Assembly: GCF_900129855.1 (NCBI RefSeq)
Contig: NZ_LT670819.1
Coordinates: forward strand, 1,922,001 to 1,986,000
Direction of reading: 5' to 3'
DNA from: Streptomyces sp. 3214.6
GTDB taxonomy: Bacteria; Actinomycetota; Actinomycetes; Streptomycetales; Streptomycetaceae
Length of the DNA: 64,000 nucleotides
The notes below the pieces were generated by a model. That model saw only the letters and a program-made list of their open reading frames with translations. It made no database searches and had not been told where the DNA came from. Below are positions 23,253 to 31,477 of the stretch, in pieces (within the stretch, counting starts at the first letter, position 1; each line of letters begins with the position of its first letter). The translations under genes were made by a program, and so were the position numbers.

Positions 23253-24872
23253 CTACCGCGCCCGCTCCACGCGCCGTTCGTCCCACACCGGCTCCGGTGT
23301 CTCCCGGACCCGGCCGTCGCTGCCGAAGACCAGGTAGCGGTCGAAGGAGCGGGCGAACCAGCGGTCGTGGGTGACGGCGAGGACCGTGCCCTCGAAGGCC
23401 TCCAGGCCCTCCTGGAGGGCTTCGGCGGACTCCAGGTCGAGGTTGTCGGTCGGCTCGTCGAGAAGCAGGGCCGTGACGCCCTCCAGTTCGAGCAGCAGGA
23501 TCTGGAACCGGGCCTGCTGGCCGCCGGAGAGCCGGTCGAAGTTCTGTTCGGCCTGCTGGGTCAGTTCGTAGCGGCGCAGCCGGGACATCGCCGCGCCCCG
23601 GTCCTGGGAGTGTTCCTTCCACAGGATGTCCAGGAGGGTGCGGCCCAGGAGCTCGGGGTGGGCGTGGGTCTGGGCGAAGTGCCCGGGCACCACGCGCGCG
23701 CCGAGCTTCCACTCCCCCGTGTGCGCCACGGTGTCGCCGGCCAGCAGGCGCAGGAAGTGCGACTTGCCCGAGCCGTTGGAGCCGAGGACGGCGACCCGCT
23801 CGCCGTAGAAGACCTCCAGGTCGAAGGGTTTCATCAGGCCGGTGAGCTCAAGTCCCTTGCAGGTGACTGCCCTTACCCCGGTACGGCCGCCCTTGAGCCG
23901 CATCGTGATGTCCTGCTCGCGCGGCGGCTCGGGCGGCGGTCCCGCCTCCTCGAACTTGCGCAGCCGGGTCTGGGCGGCCTGGTAGCGGGAGGACAACTCA
24001 TGGCTGATGGAGGCGGCCTGACGGAGGTTCAGGACAAGCTTCTTCAGCTGCGCGTGCTTCTCGTCCCAGCGACGGCGCAACTCCTCGAAGCGGGCGAAGC
24101 GTTCACGACGGGCCTCGTGGTACGTGGCGAAGCCGCCGCCGTGCACCCAGGCGTCGGCGCCCGCCGGACCGGGCTCCACGGAGACGATCTTCTCGGCGGC
24201 GCGGGAGAGGAGTTCGCGGTCGTGGGAGACGAACAGGACCGTCTTACGGGTCTCCTTCAGCCGCTCCTCCAGCCACCGCTTTCCGGGTACGTCGAGGTAG
24301 TTGTCGGGCTCGTCGAGCAGCAGCACCTCGTCGGTGCCGCGCAGCAGCGCCTCCAGCACGAGCCGCTTCTGCTCGCCGCCGGAGAGGGTGCGCACCAGGC
24401 GGAACTGGGCCTTGTCGTAGGGGACGCCGAGCGCGGCCGTGGTGCACATGTCCCACAGCGTCTCGGCCTCGTACCCGCGCACCTCCGCCCAGTCGGCCAG
24501 GGCCTGCGCGTACTGGAGCTGGGCGGCCTCGTCGTCGACGGTCATGATCGCGTGCTCGGCCTTGTCGACGGCCCCCGCGACCTCCTGGATGCGGGGCGGG
24601 GCGACGGAGACCAGCAGGTCGCGTACGGTCGTCTCGTCGCGTACGGAGCCCACGAACTGGCGCATGACCCCCAGGCCGCCGGTGACGGTGACGGTCCCGC
24701 CGTGCGGTTTCAGCTCCCCCGAGATCAGCCGCAGCAGGGTCGTCTTGCCGGCGCCGTTGGGTCCGACCAGGGCCACCACGGCCCCTTCACCGACCCGGAA
24801 GGACACGTCGCCGAGCAACGCCCTCCCGTCGGGGAGGTAGTACTCGAGGTGCGCGGCTTCCAGGTGTCCCAT
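23253..24872 (-). CDS. ABC-F family ATP-binding protein
   Basis: A 539-residue tandem ATPase without membrane segments. The first Walker A is GPNGAGKTT (residues 37-45) with LSGGEQKRLVLEALL and LLLDEPDNYLD. A charged coiled-coil linker follows (about 250-310). The second domain has GSNGSGKSH, LSGGQQARFQILLLE and LLLDEPTDNLD. ABC-F proteins bind the ribosomal E site to relieve stalling or antibiotics. The first-domain DEPDNYLD departs from the usual DEPTNHLD. It is not linked to a biosynthetic cluster here, so a housekeeping or stress role fits better than self-resistance. Confidence 0.9.
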   Translation of the reverse strand: MGHLEAAHLEYYLPDGRALLGDVSFRVGEGAVVALVGPNGAGKTTLLRLISGELKPHGGTVTVTGGLGVMRQFVGSVRDETTVRDLLVSVAPPRIQEVAGAVDKAEHAIMTVDDEAAQLQYAQALADWAEVRGYEAETLWDMCTTAALGVPYDKAQFRLVRTLSGGEQKRLVLEALLRGTDEVLLLDEPDNYLDVPGKRWLEERLKETRKTVLFVSHDRELLSRAAEKIVSVEPGPAGADAWVHGGGFATYHEARRERFARFEELRRRWDEKHAQLKKLVLNLRQAASISHELSSRYQAAQTRLRKFEEAGPPPEPPREQDITMRLKGGRTGVRAVTCKGLELTGLMKPFDLEVFYGERVAVLGSNGSGKSHFLRLLAGDTVAHTGEWKLGARVVPGHFAQTHAHPELLGRTLLDILWKEHSQDRGAAMSRLRRYELTQQAEQNFDRLSGGQQARFQILLLELEGVTALLLDEPTDNLDLESAEALQEGLEAFEGTVLAVTHDRWFARSFDRYLVFGSDGRVRETPEPVWDERRVERAR

Positions 24873-24970
24873 GGTGAGGCATTCTGCGGGGCGCCCGCGG
24901 GATGCGGCAAACCGTTATGGGCGCGGGCCGGACAACGCGCGGGCCCGTACGCGGGTCGCCGCCCCGCACG

Positions 24971-25630
24971 TCAGCCGTCGGCGTCCTCCACCGGCCGGCC
25001 CGCCGGTCCGGCCTCGCCTGCGGGCACCACGGTCGCGCCCGCCCAGGACAGGGCCTTCCAGCCGTCGGCCGGGGAGCCCTCCAGGACGACCGTGCCGGTG
25101 TTGGCGAGGCGGTGGGCCGCGGCAAAGCCGACGTCGACGTTGTGGGCGCGGGCGGCCGACCAGGTGCGGATCGCGGCGCCGTGGCTGACCAGGGCGACGG
25201 CCCCGGCGCCGCTCGCCGCGGCCTCGGCGACCACGGCGTCGTACCGGGCGAGGAACTCGGCGCCGCTCTCCCCGCCGGGCATGCGCAGGTCCACGTCCCC
25301 GGCCGCCCAGGCGAACGCCGTGCGCATGTAGAGCTCGCCCTGTTCGGAGTCGCCGGGGAGCATCTCCAGGTCGCCCGCGGAGATCTCCCGGAGCCCGTCG
25401 CGGACGAGGACGTCGAGGCCGCGCGCGGCGGCCAGCGGGGCGGCCGTGAGCCGGGTGCGCACGAGGGTGGAGACGTAGAGGGCCTCGATGTCCTCACCGG
25501 CGAGGGCCTGCGGCAGGGCGGCGGCCTGCCGTCGGCCGAGTTCGGTGAGGCCGGGGCCGGGCACGGCGGTGTCGAGTAGGTAGTCCACGTTCGTGGGGGT
25601 CTGGCCGTGGCGGATGAGCAGCAGTCGCAT
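24971..25630 (-). CDS. Histidine phosphatase family protein
   Basis: A 219-residue phosphoglycerate-mutase-like phosphatase. The catalytic motif LLLIRHGQTPTN starts at residue 3. The second Arg is in VSTLVRTRLTA, the acid Glu is in GLREISAGDLEM, and the second His is in VALVSHGAAIRTW. The substrate is unknown (phosphosugars and phosphoesters are typical). The ATG at 25630 has GGAGGG upstream. The open frame extends further upstream, but without homologous sequence. Confidence 0.88.
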   Translation of the reverse strand: MRLLLIRHGQTPTNVDYLLDTAVPGPGLTELGRRQAAALPQALAGEDIEALYVSTLVRTRLTAAPLAAARGLDVLVRDGLREISAGDLEMLPGDSEQGELYMRTAFAWAAGDVDLRMPGGESGAEFLARYDAVVAEAAASGAGAVALVSHGAAIRTWSAARAHNVDVGFAAAHRLANTGTVVLEGSPADGWKALSWAGATVVPAGEAGPAGRPVEDADG

Positions 25631-25774
25631 GCAGTGACCCTCCGGTGGCGAAGCTGCGGTCGAAGCCGCCCCCGCCCGGGAGACGGCCGCTTCAGCGTAC
25701 CCGGAGCCCATGGGTCCGGATATCGGCCCCACCGTCTTGGCACCGAGGGCCCGTTCCACCTCGCCCCACGCCTG

Positions 25775-25789
25775 CTGACACACCGTCAG
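25775..25789. promoter_or_regulatory. Inverted repeat in divergent promoter region
   Basis: The palindrome CTGAC-N5-GTCAG lies about midway in the 260-base gap between the divergent phosphatase and methyltransferase genes. It is a possible regulator site; no regulator gene lies next to it. Confidence 0.3.
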
Positions 25790-25890
25790 TCCGTATACCG
25801 AAACGATCAGTCTCACCATGCGGCCGTCGGCGTACGGTGAAGACACCGGGGACGCGGTTCGGTCCCGGTCCGTCGAGAAGGGGTAGAGCC

Positions 25891-26712
25891 ATGCCGAAAG
25901 CACAGGAGACCGCCGTCTACACGCACGGACACCACGAGTCGGTGCTGCGGTCGCACACCTGGCGGACCGCCGCCAACTCCGCGGCCTACCTGCTCGGTTC
26001 GCTGAAGCCGCACATGAAGATCCTGGACATCGGCTGCGGACCGGGCACCATCACCGCCGACCTGGCCGCCCTGGTCCCCGAAGGGCACGTCACCGGCGTC
26101 GACCACGCGCCGGCCATCCTGGAGCAGGCGCGGGCCACGGCCGACGAGCGGGGTCTGACCAACATCGACTTTGCGGTCGCCGACGTGCACGCCCTGGAGT
26201 ACCCCGACGACACGTTCTGCGTCGTCCACGCCCACCAGGTGCTCCAGCACGTGGGCGACCCCGTACAGGCGCTGCGCGAGATGCTGCGGGTGACGAAGCC
26301 GGGCGGGTACGTCGCGGTCCGCGACTCGGACTACGCGGCGATGACCTGGTACCCCGCCTCGCCCGGCATGGACGACTGGCTGGACCTGTACCGCCGGGTG
26401 GCGCGGGCCAACGGCGGCGAGCCGGACGCCGGGCGCCGGCTGAAGTCCTGGGCGCTGGCCGCCGGGGCCACCGACCTCACGGCCACCTCAGCCACCTGGA
26501 CCTTCAGCACCCCCGAGGAGCGGGCCTGGTGGAGCGGTCTGTGGGCCGACCGCACCGTGGCCTCGGCGTACGCGGAACGCGCCACGCAGGGCGCTCACGC
26601 CACGCGGGAGCAACTGCGCGCCGTCTCGGCGGCCTGGCGTGAGTGGGGGCAGCACGAGGACGCCTGGTTCAGTGTCCTGCACGGAGAGATTCTGTGCCGA
26701 AAGAGCGCCTAA
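25891..26712 (+). CDS. Class I SAM-dependent methyltransferase
   Basis: A 273-residue methyltransferase of the UbiE/arsenite type. Motif I is ILDIGCGPGTITADLA (about residues 44-59), the acidic motif II VTGVDHAPAILEQA, then VADVHALEYPDDTF and post-motif LRVTKPGGYVAVRDSD. The C-terminal third is helical and probably binds the acceptor, which is unknown. The ATG follows AAGGGG. A strong hairpin begins two bases after its TAA, and a tiny hydrophobic protein is next. Confidence 0.88.
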   Translation: MPKAQETAVYTHGHHESVLRSHTWRTAANSAAYLLGSLKPHMKILDIGCGPGTITADLAALVPEGHVTGVDHAPAILEQARATADERGLTNIDFAVADVHALEYPDDTFCVVHAHQVLQHVGDPVQALREMLRVTKPGGYVAVRDSDYAAMTWYPASPGMDDWLDLYRRVARANGGEPDAGRRLKSWALAAGATDLTATSATWTFSTPEERAWWSGLWADRTVASAYAERATQGAHATREQLRAVSAAWREWGQHEDAWFSVLHGEILCRKSA

Positions 26713-26714
26713 AT

Positions 26715-26743
26715 CCTGGATTCCGGGAAACCCGGAATCCAGG
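26715..26743 (+). promoter_or_regulatory. Hairpin overlapping the Shine-Dalgarno of the small hydrophobic protein
   Basis: A perfect 13-base-pair stem (cctggattccggg and its complement) with an AAA loop starts two bases after the methyltransferase stop. The 3' arm ends in AGG, which is the first half of the AGGAGG site (26741-26746) of the next gene. It can act as an intercistronic terminator, an mRNA stabiliser or a translation gate. Confidence 0.7.
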
Positions 26744-26754
26744 AGGTTCACACT

Positions 26755-26925
26755 ATGGTTCCCATCTTGCTGGTACTGCTCCTGGTACTGATTCTTTTCG
26801 GTGCCGGATTCGCAGTGAAATTGCTGTGGTGGATCGCGATCGCGGTTCTCGTCGTCTGGCTGCTGGGATTCCTCTTCCGCGGGACCTCAGCGGCGGGAGG
26901 CAGGGGACGCTGGTACAGGTGGTGA
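26755..26925 (+). CDS. Small hydrophobic membrane protein
   Basis: A 56-residue protein beginning MVPILLVLLLVLILFGAGFA, with a second helix LLWWIAIAVLVVWLLGFLF and a short basic, Gly-rich tail GGRGRWYRW. It belongs to the small conserved 'hydrophobic protein' family common in Streptomyces, of unknown function. AGGAGG stands eight bases before the ATG but partly inside a stable hairpin, so translation may be conditional. It is probably co-transcribed with the methyltransferase, with a 42-base gap. It is convergent with gvpK. Confidence 0.85.
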   Translation: MVPILLVLLLVLILFGAGFAVKLLWWIAIAVLVVWLLGFLFRGTSAAGGRGRWYRW

Positions 26926-26949
26926 GCTGATCCGGGGCTTTTCGAAGCG

Positions 26950-27234
26950 TCATTCCCGGGGAAGCAGCGGTCCGAGCGGCCCGAGGTCCAGATTAAGGTC
27001 CTCGGGCCGCAATCCGTAGCGGTCGCGCAGCTCGGCCATGCGGTCGTCGAGCAGCATCAGGGTGAGCCCGATGCGCTCCTCCTGCTCCTCGCTCAGATCA
27101 CCCGTGTCGAAGCGGCGCAGCGCCTGCCGTTCCATCAGCTGGCGCAGCAGTTCCACCACGGTCAGGACGAGTTTCACCAGGTCACGCTCGACGGTGTCGG
27201 GCTCGAGGTCGAGACGCCTGCGTCGGTCGGTCAC
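26950..27234 (-). CDS. gvpK: Gas vesicle protein GvpK
   Basis: A 94-residue GvpK: RRLDLEPDTVERDLVKLVLT, then VVELLRQLMERQALRRFDTG and LSEEQEERIGLTLMLLDDRM, ending ELRDRYGLRPEDLNLDLGP. GvpK is a minor assembly factor needed for gas vesicles in other organisms. The GTG at 27234 overlaps the gvpS stop (GTGA) with GGGGGAG upstream. It is the last gene of the ten-gene gvp cluster. Confidence 0.95.
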   Translation of the reverse strand: MTDRRRRLDLEPDTVERDLVKLVLTVVELLRQLMERQALRRFDTGDLSEEQEERIGLTLMLLDDRMAELRDRYGLRPEDLNLDLGPLGPLLPRE

Positions 27235-27419
27235 AGCAGCTCCCCCCACGGCGAAGGAACTTGTTCGTTCACCGAGCTGATCAGCGCGTTCAGGTCGATG
27301 CGGACGAGATCGACGTCCGCGATGCGCAGGGTGATGTCCCCCGTGACGACGACCCCGCCGGCCAGCAGCCGGTCGAGCAGGTCGACGAGGGCGACCTCAC
27401 GGCGCTCCACGACGGTCAT
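27231..27419 (-). CDS. gvpS: Gas vesicle protein GvpS (GvpA/J-like)
   Basis: A 62-residue short GvpA/J-family protein: VALVDLLDRLLAGGVVVTGD, then ITLRIADVDLVRIDLNALIS. The helix-strand-strand-helix core of GvpA is complete but lacks a C-terminal extension. It overlaps gvpL upstream (ATGA) and gvpK downstream. By analogy GvpJ/S types form nucleation or tip structures, whereas GvpA forms the wall. Confidence 0.92.
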   Translation of the reverse strand: MTVVERREVALVDLLDRLLAGGVVVTGDITLRIADVDLVRIDLNALISSVNEQVPSPWGELL

Positions 27420-28222
27420 GTCCCCTCCCCCGGCCGCCCCGCCCCGGACTCCCCAGCCGGCTCCGCATCCCCCGCGGACTCCACAAAGGAATAGGCGGCC
27501 CACGGTCCGGTGAGTTCCACCCGCATTCCGGATTCCTCGCCCTTGGTGCGATCCACGATTTCCACGAATTCCTCGGATTCGGCGCGCGGCACGAGATAGG
27601 CGGCGTTCAGCACATTCGGTCCCGAGACCTTCGACAGGGCGGGATTCTGCGGCGGATGGAGCCGGGCGTCGTCCGCGTGCGCGGACAGGGTCGCGTGCAG
27701 GCGTCCGGCGAATCGCTCGGCACGCTGCCAGGTGTCCTCGTGCGCCCGGGCCCTCGTACGCCGCTGCATCAGGTAGTCGCGGCCCGAGGCGGGCTTGGCC
27801 GTCGTGGGCTCGGCCTCCCGCACCTGAGACTCGACGTACACCTTCACGCCCCACTCGACCCGTCCGGCGAGCCGCTCCAGGGTGCGCCGGAAGTCGTCCT
27901 CGCGCTCCTCCATCATCACGCGGACGCCGCTGTCGTCCCGGAACACGGTGGCAAGCCGGAGCGGCAGCGGCGTGGTGACGGCGGTGAGGGCGTCGATCAC
28001 CTGCTGGTGGGCGCGGGCGGTCTCGGTGAGCCAGTCCAGGTCCTCCAGATGGCGACGGAGCGGCTCCTCCGCGAAGTCCCGCTCCGGCACATGGCTGACC
28101 ACGGCGATCAGACCGTGGTGAGTGAGCAGTCTGGGCGGATCGCCCGCCACGCCCGACAGATCGGCCTGGAGCGGCGCGCCGAGGGGACGGCACACGGCAT
28201 ACACGTAGCGCAGTCCGGTCAC
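27416..28222 (-). CDS. gvpL: Gas vesicle protein GvpL (GvpL/F family)
   Basis: A 268-residue GvpL/F protein. It starts TGLRYVYAVCRPLGAPLQAD, has the conserved LTHHGLIAVVSHVPERDF and ATPLPLRLATVFRDDSGV regions, and GRVEWGVKVYVE in the middle. The C-terminal NAAYLVPRAESEEFVEIVDR plus LTGPWAAYSFV closes the second domain. The GTG start overlaps the gvpJ stop. It is a minor structural or assembly component. Confidence 0.94.
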   Translation of the reverse strand: MTGLRYVYAVCRPLGAPLQADLSGVAGDPPRLLTHHGLIAVVSHVPERDFAEEPLRRHLEDLDWLTETARAHQQVIDALTAVTTPLPLRLATVFRDDSGVRVMMEEREDDFRRTLERLAGRVEWGVKVYVESQVREAEPTTAKPASGRDYLMQRRTRARAHEDTWQRAERFAGRLHATLSAHADDARLHPPQNPALSKVSGPNVLNAAYLVPRAESEEFVEIVDRTKGEESGMRVELTGPWAAYSFVESAGDAEPAGESGAGRPGEGT

Positions 28223-28590
28223 CGGGACTCCTTTCGGACGTTCCTACGGGCGCTCTCCGGCGCCTCCTCCCGGGCGCGGTCCAGCTCCAGTTCCTCCAGC
28301 CGCGCCAGTCGCTCCCGCAACTCGGCGTTCTCCCGGGCGAGTTCGTTGCGCCGGGCGCCGGAGGACAGGGCCGGGTCGTCCTCCCACCAGTCGATGCCCA
28401 TCTCCTTCGCCTTGTCGACGGAGGCGACGATGAGGCGGAGCTTGACGGTGAGCAGCTCGATGTCGAGCAGGTTGATCCGGATGTCGCCGGCGATCACGAT
28501 GCCCTTGTCGAGCACGCGTTCCAGAATGTCGGCGAGGTTGGCCCCGCCGCCCTGTCCGTACGGCTCCGGAAGCCGGCTCGGCATGCTCAT
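28219..28590 (-). CDS. gvpJ: Gas vesicle protein GvpJ
   Basis: A 123-residue GvpA-like protein. Residues about 18-70 hold the core NLADILERVLDKGIVIAGDI, then RINLLDIELLTVKLRLIVAS and VDKAKEMGIDWW. A charged, probably coiled-coil C-terminal helix follows (RRNELARENAELRERLARLE). The tail and WEDDPALS are typical of GvpJ and not GvpA. It overlaps both neighbours by four bases. Confidence 0.94.
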   Translation of the reverse strand: MSMPSRLPEPYGQGGGANLADILERVLDKGIVIAGDIRINLLDIELLTVKLRLIVASVDKAKEMGIDWWEDDPALSSGARRNELARENAELRERLARLEELELDRAREEAPESARRNVRKESR

Positions 28591-29696
28591 CGCCGGCTCC
28601 TGCCCTCGTCGTACTGCTCCTCGTCCTCGGGCTCCTCCTCGTCGTACTCCTCGTACTCGTCCTCGGCCTCCTGCGGCCCGCCGCCCTCGTTCTGCGCGGG
28701 CTCCTCGTCCTCGTCGTACTCCTCGTCCTCGTCGTCGGTTTCGTCGGTCTCGTCCTCGGCGTACGGGGCGTCCTCGTCGTACTCCTCATCGTCCTCCCGG
28801 TCCTCTTCCTCGGCGACCGCGTCCTCGTGGGAGGTGACGACCTCGCCGTCGCGGATCTCGCCGCGCCAGCTGTCCTGCGCCTCCCCCTTGATGGTGATGA
28901 AGCGGGCGAAGTTCTTCAGGTCGAGGCGGGCGCGGCGGCCCTGGGCACGCCAGATGTTGCCGGTCTTCTCGAACAGGCCCGTCGGGTAGTACTCGATGAC
29001 CAGCAGGATCCGGGTGAGGTTGTCGGCGAGCTCGTGGAAGGAGACGACGCCCTTCGTGGTGCCCTTGGCGCCCTCCGACGTCCAGGCGATCCGGTCGTCC
29101 GGCACCTGTTCGGTGGTCTTCGCCTTCCAGCTGCGGTTGGACCAGAAGACCTTCGCCTTCCAGTCGCTGGTGGTGTCGTCGGCGCGGTTGGCGCTCTTGA
29201 CGCCCTTGGCGAAGGTGCTGAAGTCCTGGTACTGCGTCCACTGGTCGTAGGCGGTGCGCAGCGGCACGCCGACGTCGATCGTCTCCATGATCACGGTCGG
29301 CTTCTTGCCCGTGCTCTTCTTGCCCTTGCCGCCGCCGAGGTTCTTCAGGGCGCCGGTCACCGTGTCCTTGGCCCGCGAGGCGCCGAGCTCCAGGGCGCCG
29401 CGGACCGGTCCCTTGCCCTCAGCGATCTTCCGGCCGCCTTCCAGGGCGAGTTTGGCGAACCCGGGGCTGTTGCCCTCGGCGATGTCGTTGAGCTTGCTCG
29501 TGGTCTCGCCGAGCTTGTGGCCGACTCCGACCAGCAGGCGTTGGGCCTGGGCGGCGAGATAGTCCTGCACCTCCTCCTTGAGCCGGTCGGCGGCCTCGCT
29601 GTGGGCCAGCTCCGACAAGGGGTTGCCGCCGGCCGCCTTGCCCGCGCCGGCGGCCGCGGACGTCGCGGACCTGGCGGATCCCAGGGTCTCGGTCAT
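28587..29696 (-). CDS. gvpZ: Gas vesicle protein GvpZ: SRPBCC domain with long acidic tail
   Basis: A 369-residue protein of the Streptomyces gvp cluster. The N-terminal 125 residues are helical and Gly/Lys-rich (ending GGGKGKKSTGKKP). Residues about 130-285 form an SRPBCC-type domain: ETIDVGVPLRTAYDQWTQYQ, DFSTFAKGVKS, TTKGVVSFHELADNLTRILL and YYPTGLFEKTG. The last 80 residues are almost only Glu, Asp and Tyr, with repeated EYDE units. SRPBCC domains bind hydrophobic ligands; the role in gas vesicle formation is unknown. It overlaps gvpY and gvpJ by ATGA junctions. Confidence 0.9.
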   Translation of the reverse strand: MTETLGSARSATSAAAGAGKAAGGNPLSELAHSEAADRLKEEVQDYLAAQAQRLLVGVGHKLGETTSKLNDIAEGNSPGFAKLALEGGRKIAEGKGPVRGALELGASRAKDTVTGALKNLGGGKGKKSTGKKPTVIMETIDVGVPLRTAYDQWTQYQDFSTFAKGVKSANRADDTTSDWKAKVFWSNRSWKAKTTEQVPDDRIAWTSEGAKGTTKGVVSFHELADNLTRILLVIEYYPTGLFEKTGNIWRAQGRRARLDLKNFARFITIKGEAQDSWRGEIRDGEVVTSHEDAVAEEEDREDDEEYDEDAPYAEDETDETDDEDEEYDEDEEPAQNEGGGPQEAEDEYEEYDEEEPEDEEQYDEGRSRR

Positions 29697-30448
29697 CGGT
29701 CATCGCCTCCCTTCGACCGCCGGGCCCGGGAAGCAGACCCCGAGGCGCGTCCCGAAGAGCTCCTGGACGCGGTCCTCGCCGCCGACTTCCCGGCCGACGC
29801 GGTCTTCTTCGCGGCCGTCTTGCGGGCCGGAGCCTTGCGGGCGGCCCCCTTCTTCGCGGGAGCCTTCTTCGCCGGGGCCTTGCGGGCGGTCTTCTTCGCC
29901 GGCGCCTTCTTCGCCGCCCGCTTCCTCGGCGGCGCCTCTTCGGCCCGGCCCTCCGCCTCGTCCTCCTCGTCCGCCTCGTCGGAGTCCTCGGAATCCGAGT
30001 CCTCGGAGTCCTGGGCCTCCTCATAGTCCTCGGAGTCCTCGGAGTCCTCGGAGTCCCGCGGCTCCTCGTTGTCGTCGTACTCCTCGTCCTCCTCGTCCGT
30101 CTCCCGCTCGTCGCTCGACGCGCCGGGCAGGACGCCCGCGAGCTGGTCACGCACCTCGGAGGTGCGACCGTGCAGGCGCTCGGAGAGGGCCTGCATCTGC
30201 CGCTCGACCATGGCGCCGGAGGCCGCCTTGCCGACACCGCGCAGGTCCTCGCGCAGCTGGTCCCCGATCTCCTTGAACTGCGGGTTGTCCCGCAGTTGCC
30301 GGGAGGCCAGGTCGGCGAGCGCGCGCGGCGTCAGGTTCAGGCGCTTGCCGGCCACCAGCGAGCCCACGGCGAAGGCCAGTTTCATCTTCTTGGTACGTCC
30401 GAGGACGTACCCGGCCCCGACCGCGAGGCCCATTCCCACTCGGTTCAT
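29693..30448 (-). CDS. gvpY: Gas vesicle protein GvpY: acidic block plus histone-H1-like basic tail
   Basis: A 251-residue protein. Residues 1-40 (GMGLAVGAGYVLGRTKKMKL, then AFAVGSLVAG) are Gly-rich and could pack on membrane or wall. A helical region follows to about 110. Residues about 113-165 are mostly Glu, Asp and Ser with EDSEDSED repeats. From about 170 the tail is Lys/Ala/Pro-rich (KKAPAKKTARKAPAKKAPAK), like histone H1 or DNA-binding AlgP-type tails. The two opposite-charge blocks are separate. The start ATG overlaps the gvpG stop. The function is unknown. Confidence 0.9.
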   Translation of the reverse strand: MNRVGMGLAVGAGYVLGRTKKMKLAFAVGSLVAGKRLNLTPRALADLASRQLRDNPQFKEIGDQLREDLRGVGKAASGAMVERQMQALSERLHGRTSEVRDQLAGVLPGASSDERETDEEDEEYDDNEEPRDSEDSEDSEDYEEAQDSEDSDSEDSDEADEEDEAEGRAEEAPPRKRAAKKAPAKKTARKAPAKKAPAKKGAARKAPARKTAAKKTASAGKSAARTASRSSSGRASGSASRARRSKGGDDR

Positions 30449-30711
30449 CCTGCCCACCCGTCGTCCGTTCCCGCGCTCCTGCGCGTCGCGATCTCCAGCC
30501 GGTCGAGAAGCTCGTCCTCCTGCCGGGAGAACTCCTCCTCGGTGATCTCGCCGGCCTCCAACCGCTCCTCCAGCCGGGCGAGTTCGGTCCGGACCGTGGC
30601 CGGGTCGTAGTAGATCCGCTCGGCTTCCTGGAGCACCTGTCTGATCACCCAGCCGCTGCCGCGCACGGGGGCGAACGGCAGCAGAAGCACCTCTGAGATG
30701 AGTCCCATCAC
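30445..30711 (-). CDS. gvpG: Gas vesicle protein GvpG
   Basis: An 88-residue GvpG: GLISEVLLLPFAPVRGSGWV, then IRQVLQEAERIYYDPATVRT and ELARLEERLEAGEITEEEF with the usual C-terminal helix. GvpG is a small assembly protein. The start is GTG at 30711 or the adjacent ATG at 30708. It begins four bases after the gvpF stop. Confidence 0.93.
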   Translation of the reverse strand: MMGLISEVLLLPFAPVRGSGWVIRQVLQEAERIYYDPATVRTELARLEERLEAGEITEEEFSRQEDELLDRLEIATRRSAGTDDGWAG

Positions 30712-30715
30712 GCAC

Positions 30716-31477
30716 CTACTCCGTGGCGGGATCCGCGGGTGCGGCCGGATCCGCCGGACCGGGTTCGACGAAGCTGTACGGCGGCAGCGGCCCGTTGACC
30801 CGTACTTCGAGGTGCGGACGGCTCTTGCGCAGTTCCTCCGCGGCCTCCAGGAAACCGGCCGCCTCGTCCCGGTCCACCAGGAACGAGACGTTGACCAGCC
30901 AGCCCGTGGACTCGGGGCCCAGGGCGGTGGCCGCGGCCAGCGGCGTGAGGTGGCGCTGCACGTCGGCCGCGTCCTCGGCCTCCTTGGCCTTGACCGCGGC
31001 GGCCACCATCTCGCCCAGCTGCAGCCGCTGCTCGTAACTGCCGCCGCCCGACTGCCGATTGGACTCGGCGAGCGCCCGCAGCTCGGGGCTGTCGGCCATC
31101 ACCTGGTGCAGGACGGCCTCCTCGACGTGCGAGGCCTTGACGTTGTACTCGACCTTGCCGTCGATGGCGTCCAGCCGCTCGATGTAGTGCTCGGCGCGCT
31201 CGGCGAGGACCCCGGTGACGGAGCTGTCGTCGGGCGCCACGCTGCCGAACCGCATGGGCAGCACGCAGCCGGCCGCGCCGGTCTCGGCAAGCACGTTCTG
31301 GTGGGCGAGCAGTTCCCTGCGCTTGGGTCGCAGCCCTTCGGGGGCGTCGCTGACGACCGCCGCCAGCTCGCCCTCCTTCAGCACGCGCACCGGCAGCGGC
31401 GGGTCACCGACGCCGGCCAGACCGTCGGGAAGGGCCGGGTGCGAGCTCGCGACGATGCCGTAGACGTACGTACTCAC
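30716..31477 (-). CDS. gvpF: Gas vesicle protein GvpF (GvpL/F family)
   Basis: A 253-residue GvpF: STYVYGIVASSHPALPDGLA, then LAAVVSDAPEGLRPKRRELL, AHQNVLAETGAAGCVLPMRF and GSVAPDD, with VEYNVKASHVEEAVL in the middle. The end LEVRVNGPLPPYSFV matches the family end. Length and order are complete. The GTG start overlaps the gvpA stop (GTGA). It is a minor wall or assembly protein. Confidence 0.94.
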   Translation of the reverse strand: MSTYVYGIVASSHPALPDGLAGVGDPPLPVRVLKEGELAAVVSDAPEGLRPKRRELLAHQNVLAETGAAGCVLPMRFGSVAPDDSSVTGVLAERAEHYIERLDAIDGKVEYNVKASHVEEAVLHQVMADSPELRALAESNRQSGGGSYEQRLQLGEMVAAAVKAKEAEDAADVQRHLTPLAAATALGPESTGWLVNVSFLVDRDEAAGFLEAAEELRKSRPHLEVRVNGPLPPYSFVEPGPADPAAPADPATE

